Assembly (NCBI GenBank): GCA_028280415.1
Contig: JANQLV010000077.1
Coordinates: 62,001 to 126,000, forward strand
Direction: 5' to 3'
From: Saprospiraceae bacterium
GTDB lineage: Bacteria; Bacteroidota; Bacteroidia; Chitinophagales; Saprospiraceae
DNA length: 64,000 nt
Position 1 is the stretch's first letter. Every line of letters starts with the position of its first letter. The notes under the pieces were generated by a model. The model had not been told where the DNA came from. It did no database searches and saw only the letters and a list, made by a program, of their open reading frames with translations. This document shows positions 9,291 to 17,854 of this stretch, one piece after another. The translations under genes were made by a program, and so were the position numbers.

Positions 9291-10407
9291 ATTTGTCGCC
9301 GGTATTCACCAAATCATAGTTCATATAGAGCTGAATCGAAATGCTTAGTTCTTTTGGGTTTTTCTCCACCTGAATGCTGCCATGTTGTAGATCGATGATT
9401 TGTTTGATGATGGAAAGACGATAAATCATACTTGCATAATCTTCCTCGGTATGAAAAATTGTCTGATTGTGCAGATATTCTTTGATATGAAAGTGCAATT
9501 TGATTTGTTCGAGATTTGAGGTATCGAGTTTATGGATAGAGAGTTCGAATCTTGATTGTGGATGCAGAGAAAGGGCATTATTCAAAATCCCTAATACTAC
9601 TTGCAGAAGGTATAGATAGTTACCCTGGATAGCATCCGGAATCTCTTCTGCTTTGATCTCTATCTGGGTAGCCTTCTTTTCAAAATGATGTTTGATGTCG
9701 TCCTTCAGGTTGTCAATGTAAAAGGACTGAAAGCTATCGCTATTCAAGGGGCGAATGTCAAAGGCTTCGAGCTCTTCCAAAACACCGGTTAATTGTTTTA
9801 AAGTGGATTTTAGTCGGTCGAGATAAGGTTTTTTAGTTTTGTCAGCAGAGTTAGTAAGAAAGAAAGTGAGCCCATCGAGTACATTTACTGGTGTAATAAG
9901 TGCGGATTTCAGTTTATTGAAATAGGTTAGTTGCAAGTGATCGAGATTTTCAATAATGATATTTTGCTGATCTTCAATATCTACTTGTTGTCGAAGAGAC
10001 TGATATCTCCTTTCCAGGGTTTCTCGATGAATCTCCAGTTCATTTTTTCTCTGCTGAAATTGCTTGAAATCCTCGTAGAGATCAGTGTAATCATAGATAG
10101 CCCAGAGCAATAATTCCTTTCCCTCTATATTGATTTTAGAAAATGTAAAATCGTAAATACCGGGTAATTCGGGGATTGGAGTTTCTATTTTACTAAAAAA
10201 AACGTTGGCATCAGATGGGCGGATGCTCCAGATATTCTTGAAAATGCTTTCTAAAAACGGAAAGGAGCAGGTCACGGGTTGATCGAGTAGCGGCTGGGTA
10301 TCGAAAATAGAGTTACAACTCGTCGTGATTCTGGCTTGATCATCGAGCAAAATCAGTTGACTGAATTTAGAACGGTGTCTGAGTTGAAATTTCCGAAGCT
10401 GCTGCAT
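9289..10407 (-). CDS. PAS-like protein with degenerate histidine-kinase core (pseudokinase)
   Basis: The 372-residue cytoplasmic protein has a PAS-like region (about 18-110), a coiled coil (about 112-155) and a histidine-kinase-shaped C-terminus. Where active kinases read SHELRTP, this reads KSALITP (167-173), so the phospho-acceptor His is Ser168. The N-box is partly kept (LLQVVLGILNNALSLHP). The G1 (DxGxG) and G2 (GxGLGL) boxes are lost: the region reads MIYRLSIIKQIIDLQHG. It probably cannot phosphorylate and may act as a binding or sensing partner. Its start overlaps the GTPase stop by one base (TAATG), so translation is likely coupled. It is the last gene of the four-gene GTPase operon. 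Confidence 0.75.
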   Translation of the reverse strand: MQQLRKFQLRHRSKFSQLILLDDQARITTSCNSIFDTQPLLDQPVTCSFPFLESIFKNIWSIRPSDANVFFSKIETPIPELPGIYDFTFSKINIEGKELLLWAIYDYTDLYEDFKQFQQRKNELEIHRETLERRYQSLRQQVDIEDQQNIIIENLDHLQLTYFNKLKSALITPVNVLDGLTFFLTNSADKTKKPYLDRLKSTLKQLTGVLEELEAFDIRPLNSDSFQSFYIDNLKDDIKHHFEKKATQIEIKAEEIPDAIQGNYLYLLQVVLGILNNALSLHPQSRFELSIHKLDTSNLEQIKLHFHIKEYLHNQTIFHTEEDYASMIYRLSIIKQIIDLQHGSIQVEKNPKELSISIQLYMNYDLVNTGDK

Positions 10408-10892
10408 TACTGAATAAAAGCTTTCCCTAGGCTGTGAAAGAGTTCAGTGACGTTCTCTCCGGTTTTAGCACTTGTGATAATATCCCAGGGCTGCATAATC
10501 GTATTGCGTACTTCATTTAGTTTTTCTGCATCAATGAGGTCAGACTTATTACCAACTACTTTGATAATTGCTTCATCAGTAATGTTTTTCAGATAATCGA
10601 TATCTTTTACAATATTTTTATAGGTTGAAGGTCTGGTCAGATCAAAAACATATATAATTCCACTTGATCCCAGAAAATAAGAATTGGGAATCTTATCCTG
10701 AGAAACTTCTCCGGCAATGTCCCAAAGTAAAAGGGATACTTCCTTTTCATCAATAGTGATCACTTTTTTATTGACCTTTACACCAATCGTTGTTAAATAT
10801 TTTTCATCAAATTTATTATAAATAAACTTGTTGAAAAGTGATGTTTTACCCACTCCAAAGCTTCCTGTAAGGATTATCTTTTTACTTATCAT
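10407..10892 (-). CDS. Small Ras/Rab-like GTPase
   Basis: The 161-residue protein is a near-minimal G domain. It has the P-loop GSFGVGKTS (10-18), switch I threonines at TTIG (34-37), G3 WDIAGE (57-62), G4 NKSD (115-118) and G5 SAK (141-143). The glutamine used by Ras-family proteins for hydrolysis (DTAGQ) is Glu62 here, hinting at low intrinsic activity and need for a GAP. No lipid-modification cysteine is present at the C-terminus. It lies 4 bases after the roadblock-like candidate and overlaps the pseudokinase start. Bacterial relatives such as MglA control polarity and motility with a roadblock GAP; the role here is inferred only. Confidence 0.9.
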   Translation of the reverse strand: MISKKIILTGSFGVGKTSLFNKFIYNKFDEKYLTTIGVKVNKKVITIDEKEVSLLLWDIAGEVSQDKIPNSYFLGSSGIIYVFDLTRPSTYKNIVKDIDYLKNITDEAIIKVVGNKSDLIDAEKLNEVRNTIMQPWDIITSAKTGENVTELFHSLGKAFIQ

Positions 10893-10896
10893 CGGA

Positions 10897-11901
10897 CTAT
10901 GCGGATTTTAGAACTTGCTCCGTATCAAAAAAATAATTTTTTAGTTTTTCCGAAATTCGGCTGTTTAGCGAATCATTTATATCCGCCGGTATTTGCTTGA
11001 GTTCTGATTCAGCGAAGTCATATAACCGATTAGCAATCTGACCTTTTTCACTGGCAGAGATAGAACCACTCATTGCTACCGCAATATAGTAAGAATAAAA
11101 ATTTTGTATAAAAATTCTGTAATGATCGTATTCGATCATTTCGAGTTCTTCATTTTTTCTTTTAAAAGCATCTTCTACGAAGGCTTTAATCGCCGTAAAC
11201 ATACCTGCGATCATATCCTGATCAAGTGTCTTTTCTTTAGAAGCGCTCCCGATTAAAAGGCCGGAATCTCTTTGAATGACATATACTTCTTCAATAATAA
11301 CCGGATCCATTTCACTTAGAATCTCTTCGGAGTTTTTTCGTTGGGATTTGAATAAACGACCGAAAAAGCCTTGTTTGGAAAAAGTGCTCTTAATCTTTCG
11401 ATCAATACTTTCTTTGAGCATCTGAAATTGATGAGCAATGGATTTTCGAATCAGTTTACCCAATACAGGAGTAATGATATTGAGAATTTCATCTTGGGAT
11501 CCTTTTAGCTTGGTCTCAATTTGCTTGTCAATAACTATTGTAAATTCTTTTGGAAAATTTTGTTTAAGATTTTCGATATGATCGACTACAATCGGGGAAA
11601 CTTTTTCAGATAACTGTGCTTTATCATCAATTAGGGCATTGATCAGACCTATGCTTTCTTCCGTTCGTTTTGCCCGTTCTTCGATAAGATGCGCTACTAT
11701 TTTTCTAAACTCTTCGGGATAATTATTCCTGAAACTTTGCAGATGATCTTTGACAATAGGGGAGACATGAGCCGAAAGCAGATCATAACTTTCGAGCGTA
11801 TCCTGCAATGCTTTGATATCCGCCCGATCTTCGGAGAGTAAAATATCCTTAAGCTGGCGCAGGAGTATTTGATCCTTTTGATCTCCACTATTCTTATCCA
11901 T
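10897..11901 (-). CDS. Helical-repeat protein with roadblock/longin-like C-terminal domain (candidate GTPase partner)
   Basis: The 334-residue protein is all helical in its first two thirds. It contains a tandem repeat of the pattern LSxxVSPIVxDHxxxxxxNxPxEF, seen at about residues 43-68 and 104-129. After a basic linker, residues about 195-300 (VYVIQRDSGLLIGSAS, DMIAGMFTAIKAFVEDAF, YYIAVAMSGSIS) resemble a domain I recall from cyanobacterial and chloroflexal proteins that also carry a C-terminal OmpA domain. It has the alternating strand-helix order expected of roadblock/longin folds. The OmpA domain is absent here. Four bases separate it from the GTPase. The fold call is inference. Confidence 0.65.
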   Translation of the reverse strand: MDKNSGDQKDQILLRQLKDILLSEDRADIKALQDTLESYDLLSAHVSPIVKDHLQSFRNNYPEEFRKIVAHLIEERAKRTEESIGLINALIDDKAQLSEKVSPIVVDHIENLKQNFPKEFTIVIDKQIETKLKGSQDEILNIITPVLGKLIRKSIAHQFQMLKESIDRKIKSTFSKQGFFGRLFKSQRKNSEEILSEMDPVIIEEVYVIQRDSGLLIGSASKEKTLDQDMIAGMFTAIKAFVEDAFKRKNEELEMIEYDHYRIFIQNFYSYYIAVAMSGSISASEKGQIANRLYDFAESELKQIPADINDSLNSRISEKLKNYFFDTEQVLKSA

Positions 11902-11914
11902 ATCCTTTTGAAAA

Positions 11915-12274
11915 TTATTCGCCGATTAATTGTTTGCTGATTTTTTCCAGCATTTTTCCTAATCTGGCTTTATCGTCCTTACTGACTTTATTCACTCTAT
12001 TATTGAGCTTTTCTACATTGTCGATAATTTGCTTTTCAATTTCTGCAAACTTGTTACTTCGTTCTGCTTTGGCTTTATCAAAAGATTGCTGAGTGGCTTC
12101 GTTCAGCGCATTTATTTTTGAATTCAACTTTTCCTCAAGTTCATGAATTCTGTCCTGCATCTGCTTGAACCTTTGTTCAAAATCATTGATTTGTTCCCCC
12201 ATCAGAATATTTCTGATCATTCCGATTTCACCGAGGTTAAGGTTTTGGGGAGTATTACTATCGTTATTTGCCAT
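11915..12274 (-). CDS. Coiled-coil protein, first gene of the small-GTPase operon
   Basis: The 119-residue hydrophilic protein consists mostly of long heptad-bearing helices from residue 25 on (QRFKQMQDRIHELEEKLN, FAEIEKQIIDNVEKLNNRV). It begins with a short Gly/Asn-rich head and has no signal peptide or membrane segment. It is 13 bases upstream of the roadblock-like gene, on the same strand, so the four genes form one transcript. It could be a scaffold or oligomerisation partner. I do not recognise a named family. Confidence 0.75.
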   Translation of the reverse strand: MANNDSNTPQNLNLGEIGMIRNILMGEQINDFEQRFKQMQDRIHELEEKLNSKINALNEATQQSFDKAKAERSNKFAEIEKQIIDNVEKLNNRVNKVSKDDKARLGKMLEKISKQLIGE

Positions 12275-12658
12275 TCTGAAAACTAATTTTTTAAAATATT
12301 AAAATTGATTGAATCAAAGGGAAGATCTACTTCAATCGTTTTTGTATGCTAAGATTGCTAAAATAAGCTAATTTTGCCAAAATTCATTTCCTTATTATAA
12401 AAACTGTAACACTGTTCCCAGAATTTATTCTCTCCTTGGGGGAAACTGAATAATACTATTATAATAATACTTTCCTTTTAAATTTCTGATTGCAGAATCA
12501 AATTTAAAAGTTTCTCCAAATTGTTTTTTTTGATTCAAAAGATTGGTTTTAGTAAATAAAATTAATTTACTATTTTGACCGAATAAAATGGAAGAGTATT
12601 GTCGGATTTTTGGTGGAAGCCCCGAATCGTTTTAATACTCTATTAAATTATAGACTCA
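12275..12658. other. Divergent intergenic region between GTPase operon and upp
   Basis: This region is 384 bases of AT-rich DNA that should hold promoters for both directions. TTACTATTTTGACC near 12570 is close to, but not, a TAnnTTTG element. I see no gene, repeat or strong hairpin. Confidence 0.4.
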
Positions 12659-13309
12659 ATGGCATTTATTCTAAATGAAAATAATAGTGCGGCAAATCAC
12701 TTCATCGCACAATTGCGGGATGTTAATGTTCAGAATGACCGTATGCGTTTTCGGCGTAATCTGGAAAGAATTGGTGAAATTCTGGCTTATGAAATCAGTA
12801 AAACACTGGATTTTTCGGAAAAAGAAGTAGAAACGCCTCTTGGTATAGCCAAGATAAATTTGGCAGTTGATCAAATCGTCTTGGGGACCATACTTCGGGC
12901 CGGTTTGCCAATGCATCAGGGCTTGCTCAATATCTTCGATGATGCAGAAAATGCATTTATCTCCGCTTATCGCATGCACCATAAAGATGGTACGTTCGAA
13001 ATCAATGTAGAATATGTTTCCTGCCCGTCTTTAGACGATAAAGTACTGATACTATGTGATCCTATGCTGGCCACTGGCGCCTCCATTGATCTTGCTATCA
13101 AAGAACTTTCAGAATTCGGTACGCCCCGCCATATCCATGTAGTCACAGCAATCGCATCTACCTACGGAGTCAATTATATCCGCCGCTTGCACCCCCGGGT
13201 CAATTTGTGGCTTGGCGCTCAGGACGATGAGTTGACGGCGCGCTCGTATATTGTACCCGGACTGGGCGATGCGGGAGATTTATCCTACGGTAGTAAACTT
13301 CAAGAGTAA
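12659..13309 (+). CDS. upp: Uracil phosphoribosyltransferase
   Basis: The 216-residue enzyme makes UMP from uracil and PRPP in pyrimidine salvage. The PRPP-binding loop is seen in VLILCDPMLATGASIDLAI. The uracil-site C-terminus reads YIVPGLGDAGDLSYG, as in the Upp family. The N-terminal ILRAGLPMHQG segment is also characteristic. Length is normal. The next gene, a sodium:solute symporter, starts 50 bases downstream and may share the transcript, although a TACATTTG element (13316-13323) lies between them. Confidence 0.95.
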   Translation: MAFILNENNSAANHFIAQLRDVNVQNDRMRFRRNLERIGEILAYEISKTLDFSEKEVETPLGIAKINLAVDQIVLGTILRAGLPMHQGLLNIFDDAENAFISAYRMHHKDGTFEINVEYVSCPSLDDKVLILCDPMLATGASIDLAIKELSEFGTPRHIHVVTAIASTYGVNYIRRLHPRVNLWLGAQDDELTARSYIVPGLGDAGDLSYGSKLQE

Positions 13310-13359
13310 TTTTTTTACATTTGCATCCGTTCGATGTATACAAACAAAAATACCCTTAG

Positions 13360-14871
13360 ATGCTGGAGTCGTTGAATCCTGGGATTATACTCGGAGTAAT
13401 AATTGGTTATTTTGCGCTTCTGATGGCCGTTTCCTATTTCACAGGGAAAGACTCTAATAATGAAAACTTTTTCCTGGGCGGACGACAGTCTCCCTGGTAT
13501 GTGGTTGCTTTCGGGATGATCGGTGCCTCCCTTTCCGGAGTTACTTTTATCTCCGTTCCCGGATGGGTGGCAGATAGCCAGTTTTCTTATATGCAAATGG
13601 TATTGGGATATCTGCTAGGCTATTTTGTTATCGCTACTGTCCTGATGCCAATGTATTATCGATTGAACCTGACATCGATTTATACTTATCTGGAACAAAG
13701 ACTTGGCTTTTTTTCATACAAAACCGGCGCGGCTTTCTTTCTTTTATCCAGAGTAGTTGGAGCTTCTTTTCGCTTATATCTGGTGGCAATTGTTTTACAG
13801 CAATTTGTGATGGATGCCTTCGGAATACCCTTTGCCCTTACGGTCTTGATGACCATAATTCTTATCTGGATTTACACTTTCAAAGGAGGTATAAAAACAA
13901 TCGTTTGGACCGACAGTTTGCAAACGCTTTGTATGTTGGTAGCAGTGGTGTTTACAGTAATCGCCATTAGTCAAAAGCTGGATCTGGATTTATCCGGCCT
14001 GATGGATACCGTCAAAAATAGTAAGTATTCGCAGGTGTTTTTCTTTGAAGATGGATGGATGGATAAAAAGAACTTTTTTAAGCAATTTATTGGCGGAGCG
14101 AGTATAGCAATTGTGATGACGGGTTTAGATCAGGATATGATGCAGAAAAACCTGAGTTGCAAGAATATTCGCGAAGCACAGGTCAATATGTTTTCTTTCA
14201 GTATTGTATTGGTATTTGCCAATTTGTTATTCCTCACATTAGGAGCACTATTATTCATTTATGCAGGAGAAGTAGGGATCGAGATACCCACCCGGGAGAT
14301 AGGCGGGGAAGTAAAACAGGCAACAGATTTGTTGTATCCCAAAATTGCGCTTAATCATTTGAGTCCGGCCGTGGGAATTATTTTTGTTCTGGGTTTGATT
14401 GCTGCAGCATATTCTAGCGCGGATTCTGCTTTGACAGCATTGACTACTTCTTTTTGTGTAGACTTTTTGGGCTTTGAAAAGCAAAAAGAAGGAAATACTC
14501 CCCAACAGAAACTGACCCGTTTTTTAGTACATGTTGGGTTTTCCTTGTTATTATTCTTTGTCATATTGATCTTTTATTTTATCAATGATGCGGCGGTGAT
14601 AGAACAGATTTTTACGGCGGCAGGTTATACTTACGGCCCCTTACTTGGGCTATATGCTTTTGGTTTCTTTACGCATCGAGGGGTGCAGGATCGCTTTGTT
14701 CCCTTGGTATGTCTGCTTTCTCCGGTACTGACTTTTTTGATAAATCTGTATTCCGAAACCTTGTTTTTTGGGTATAAATTCAGCTTTGAACTCTTATTGA
14801 TTAATGGTTTTCTGACCTTTGTTGGCTTAACCTTGCTTTCCTACCCGCAACAGGAGACCGAATCCATGTAA
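13360..14871 (+). CDS. Sodium:solute symporter (SSS family)
   Basis: The 503-residue protein has about 13 hydrophobic segments and typical SSS signatures: FFLGGRQSPWYVVAFGMIGASLSGVTFISVPG near the N-terminus and AAAYSSADSALTALTTSFCVDFLG in the second half, which contains the sodium-site serines. It should import a solute with Na+ across the inner membrane. The substrate cannot be read from sequence; sialic acid, sugars and other solutes are all possible in the family. Its place after upp does not settle this. The start at 13360 (MLESLNPGIILG) leads directly into the first membrane segment. Confidence 0.9.
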   Translation: MLESLNPGIILGVIIGYFALLMAVSYFTGKDSNNENFFLGGRQSPWYVVAFGMIGASLSGVTFISVPGWVADSQFSYMQMVLGYLLGYFVIATVLMPMYYRLNLTSIYTYLEQRLGFFSYKTGAAFFLLSRVVGASFRLYLVAIVLQQFVMDAFGIPFALTVLMTIILIWIYTFKGGIKTIVWTDSLQTLCMLVAVVFTVIAISQKLDLDLSGLMDTVKNSKYSQVFFFEDGWMDKKNFFKQFIGGASIAIVMTGLDQDMMQKNLSCKNIREAQVNMFSFSIVLVFANLLFLTLGALLFIYAGEVGIEIPTREIGGEVKQATDLLYPKIALNHLSPAVGIIFVLGLIAAAYSSADSALTALTTSFCVDFLGFEKQKEGNTPQQKLTRFLVHVGFSLLLFFVILIFYFINDAAVIEQIFTAAGYTYGPLLGLYAFGFFTHRGVQDRFVPLVCLLSPVLTFLINLYSETLFFGYKFSFELLLINGFLTFVGLTLLSYPQQETESM

Positions 14872-14906
14872 ACTCGGAAAGCCTAAATGTACCAATCTAA
14901 GAGCAA

Positions 14907-14955
14907 TTCGTTATTCGACTTTCGTTATTCGAGCCTCGAGAATCGAATAACGAAA
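14907..14955. repeat. Interspersed hairpin repeat, copy 1
   Basis: A 13-bp perfect inverted repeat (14920-14932 with 14943-14955) has a 10-base loop and is preceded by a partial direct copy of its own arm (TTCGTTATTCGA, 14907-14917). It lies between two convergent genes. Its arm TCGAATAACGA differs by one base from TCGAATTACGA in the hairpin at 57851-57883, suggesting a dispersed family. It may also act as a terminator. Confidence 0.6.
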
Positions 14956-14963
14956 ATCAAATT

Positions 14964-16475
14964 CTAATTATTTACTTTTAGTTTTACTCCTGCTCTTACT
15001 TCCACCTCTTGTTCGGCATAAATCCTGACGGGCGTTGTTGCGGCATTGGCTGTAGAAATATTTGCCTGTATTTTTATCTTTTTCGCCTGCTGAATGGCAT
15101 TCATTCTCGCTTCGCTTATCGCAACAAGATTGGTTTGCTCATTGCTATTTATTACACTTCCATTTGCTCCCGTGTCTGGAGCTGCCATGATCTGCTGCCA
15201 GTCTTCAAACAGGGAATCAATCACAGTTTCCTGTTCATCGGTAAAGAAAACCTGCATATTCAGATCAACCGGGATGCCATTATTGGTAATTATTTTGAAT
15301 TCCGCTTCTTCGATTTCATCGATCTCGTCCAGTTCAAAGTCTGAAATGCTTTCTAATGTAAAATTATTCGCCATACCATAAAGAGGTAGCTTTACGGAGA
15401 TTATTCCCTTTAGTTGACTTTCATCGCTTACAAAGCCAGCTTCTTGAGCTTCATTGGGATTGATAATGCCTTTGACCTCATAAATAATACTTTTGGGGCG
15501 GGCATTGAGAATGCTGACAATATTTGAATTATTCTTGTCCAGCGTAATAGTACTTGTTTTTTCTGCACCTGGCTCATTAAGACCGGGATAAGCAATATCG
15601 ATGCCTTCTTCAAAATTCGAGGAAAAAAGTATCTTGTTACCATCGTGTGTAATTGCTTCCATATTTTGAATTTTCATCTGTACCGGGAAACCGATAGAGT
15701 TTTTCAAATGGATATGTAATTGGGGATCGGCAAAATTAACTTCTCCATTTACCCAATTGTCAAAAATGTCTATCTCAACCGTATCTTTCTGAATGAGAAA
15801 TTCTTCTTTATTCCAGACGCCCTCAATATAGTCGTATTGCCAGCTTCTGGCGACACCGGTGATTAAATCAACCAGCACTCTTTCGCCGGCATTATTATAA
15901 GCTTCATATCGCATTTCAATTTCACCATTTGGCATTGATAACTCAAAATCGGCTATCGAACGAGCATTGATACTAGTGACGACAGGGCTGCTTCCTTCGT
16001 AGTTTAATTCGGTACTCACTTCGAAAGGACTACCATCCTGGGTAATACCCGGAAAGGAAATATAGACGTCTAAATCTTCTGTATGACTGGACTGAATTTC
16101 AAATTCCAGGGTACCTTCTTTGAGATGTAGCTTGTGGATGCTCAGATTTTCGAAAATATCAACAGGTACGCTGGTGAAACTATCAATCATGGCTATAGGA
16201 AAATCGTCAATGACGGATAGTAGAGTCGAAGCTTTTGTAGTGCTTTGCTCCTGTGTATAGTCAAGAGACATAGAACCGTCCGCTGCAATGTTGAGGATGG
16301 AGATGTTATCACTTGCATCCAATGCCTGTTGAATGGATAGTGAAGAATGGACCAGGGGTATTGCAAATTCGGGATTGTGATCAATCCGGTCAATTTCACC
16401 AAAATTATCAAAATTTTGACAAGACTGAATCAGGAGGACAGCAGTGCAGAAAAGCATCAGAGCTAGCTTTCTCAT
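14964..16475 (-). CDS. Lipoprotein of unknown function with repeated beta-sandwich-like regions
   Basis: From the ATG at 16475 the protein is 503 residues and begins with a lipoprotein signal ending LLIQSC; the longer frame from 16544 has a poor N-terminus and is less likely. The mature part is acidic and strand-rich, with repeated hydrophilic themes (GTLEFEIQSSHTEDLDVYISF, DPQLHIHLKNSIGFPVQM, EAEFKIITNNGIPVDLN). These look like several related beta-sandwich domains describing fixed patterns around HLKN/ITNN. It ends VRAGVKLKVNN. No known domain was recognised. It is probably a surface or periplasmic lipoprotein. Confidence 0.75.
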   Translation of the reverse strand: MRKLALMLFCTAVLLIQSCQNFDNFGEIDRIDHNPEFAIPLVHSSLSIQQALDASDNISILNIAADGSMSLDYTQEQSTTKASTLLSVIDDFPIAMIDSFTSVPVDIFENLSIHKLHLKEGTLEFEIQSSHTEDLDVYISFPGITQDGSPFEVSTELNYEGSSPVVTSINARSIADFELSMPNGEIEMRYEAYNNAGERVLVDLITGVARSWQYDYIEGVWNKEEFLIQKDTVEIDIFDNWVNGEVNFADPQLHIHLKNSIGFPVQMKIQNMEAITHDGNKILFSSNFEEGIDIAYPGLNEPGAEKTSTITLDKNNSNIVSILNARPKSIIYEVKGIINPNEAQEAGFVSDESQLKGIISVKLPLYGMANNFTLESISDFELDEIDEIEEAEFKIITNNGIPVDLNMQVFFTDEQETVIDSLFEDWQQIMAAPDTGANGSVINSNEQTNLVAISEARMNAIQQAKKIKIQANISTANAATTPVRIYAEQEVEVRAGVKLKVNN

Positions 16476-16640
16476 AGTAAAAATTAATTTTTTGGAACAA
16501 AAAACGATGGGCGGGATTATCAATATCCAAAAAACAAGAATCAAGCCAAGAGGGACTTGTATTTCAATACCTGACTTGCATTATTCGAAAATCCGGGCAA
16601 GGAAAATGTACAGGATTAGCGGAAATCAGAGTAGATATCG

Positions 16641-17039
16641 CTAAGCCTGATAATGTGGCAATGCTTTTTGACGAAGTAAGTATTCAAGTTTTTCGTCAGA
16701 TATTGTGAGATATTTGTTATTGGTCAACAAATCCAGGATACACTGTACCGTCTCTTCTTTTAACCATGCTTTCAAGGTCTGTAGTCTTTTTAAATCCCTC
16801 TGCAATTCTTCGGTATAGCTGAGCATCTGATCAAAATTGTTGACCAAATTGAGCATTTCGGAAGGACCTGAATAAGTGAATTCATCTTTGGAAGACTTGG
16901 AAAAATCGGAAGTACAGTGATTGAAATAACGTTGAACCTGAAAGTCAATAAACTGGATTCGAGAATCCAAAATACTAAATACCTGTTCTGTGAGAGAGCT
17001 CAAACCATTGGCCTGGCTATTGTGCTGATAGGGTCTCAT
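16641..17039 (-). CDS. Small uncharacterised cytoplasmic protein
   Basis: The open frame runs from 17210, but its first 57 codons are AT-rich and look non-coding. I prefer the ATG at 17039 (MRPYQHNSQANGLSSLTEQ), giving 132 residues. The protein is largely helical and charged, with a coiled-coil-like stretch (MLSYTEELQRDLKRLQTLKAWLKEE). It has no signal peptide, membrane segment or recognised motif. It stands alone, divergent from the LMW phosphatase gene. Confidence 0.55.
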   Translation of the reverse strand: MRPYQHNSQANGLSSLTEQVFSILDSRIQFIDFQVQRYFNHCTSDFSKSSKDEFTYSGPSEMLNLVNNFDQMLSYTEELQRDLKRLQTLKAWLKEETVQCILDLLTNNKYLTISDEKLEYLLRQKALPHYQA

Positions 17040-17393
17040 ATCGGTTGGGATTACAATGTTTTTTACCTGCTTCGAAAAGTTGATATTGCGTATCAAACTA
17101 ATTTCATATTTCCAAAAATATAATATTATAAATAAATGGCAAAATTTTTTAATATAAAAAATGATGTTATTTTTATATAAGTTTTTGTTATGTATGCTGA
17201 AAGGTATCAAAAGCAGCTAATACCTGCTTAGGATGTTAAGGTTTGTAATGAAAGCCAATAAAAAGAGTATATTAGCATGGCTTTAAAAATAAATATTATA
17301 ATGCTTGACATGGTACAAAATCCTGATGGTTTGCTAAACCTGGGTGATAGCATTATACTAAAATGATTCTCCATAGCTTAAAACTGATGATTT
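17040..17393. other. Intergenic region before the LMW phosphatase, with an upstream near-copy of its 5' coding end
   Basis: The 354 AT-rich bases hold no gene. Positions 17317-17335 match 17397-17415, inside the start of the next gene, at 18 of 19 bases. A local IR (ATAATGCT near 17298, AGCATTAT near 17349) brackets the first copy. Confidence 0.4.
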
Positions 17394-17849
17394 ATGAAAA
17401 TCCTAATGGTTTGCTTAGGAAATATCTGTCGTTCTCCTCTCGCGGAAGGGATTATGAAAACGAAAATTGAGGAAAATAATTTGGACTGGATTGTTGATTC
17501 AGCCGGTACCGGGTATTGGCATATAGGTGAATTGCCCGATGAGCGTTCTATAGCTATTGCTAAAAGAAATGGAATAGATATTACAAATCAGCGTGCCAGA
17601 CAATTAAAACCCAACGATTTGCAGGATTATGACCTGATCTTTGTTATGGACTCTTCGAATTATAGAAATGTTCAGGCTTTTGCTACCTCACCTCAGGAAA
17701 AAGAGAAAATAGAATTGATTATGAATGTAGTAAAGCCTGGTTATAATCAAAATGTACCTGACCCTTATTATAATAGTGAAGGATTTGAAGAAGTTTTTGG
17801 AATGTTGGATCAGGCTTGTGAAAGAATCATTGACAAATACAGAAATTAA
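17394..17849 (+). CDS. Low-molecular-weight protein-tyrosine phosphatase
   Basis: The 151-residue enzyme has the P-loop CLGNICRSP (residues 7-15, CX5R plus S) at its N-terminus, and the general-acid loop DPYY (about residues 123-126). These are diagnostic of the LMW-PTP family, which removes phosphate from tyrosine residues and sometimes from arginine. It is cytoplasmic. It ends 5 bases before the convergent meaB stop. No kinase partner gene is adjacent, so its substrate is unknown. Confidence 0.93.
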   Translation: MKILMVCLGNICRSPLAEGIMKTKIEENNLDWIVDSAGTGYWHIGELPDERSIAIAKRNGIDITNQRARQLKPNDLQDYDLIFVMDSSNYRNVQAFATSPQEKEKIELIMNVVKPGYNQNVPDPYYNSEGFEEVFGMLDQACERIIDKYRN

Positions 17850-17854
17850 AGCCA

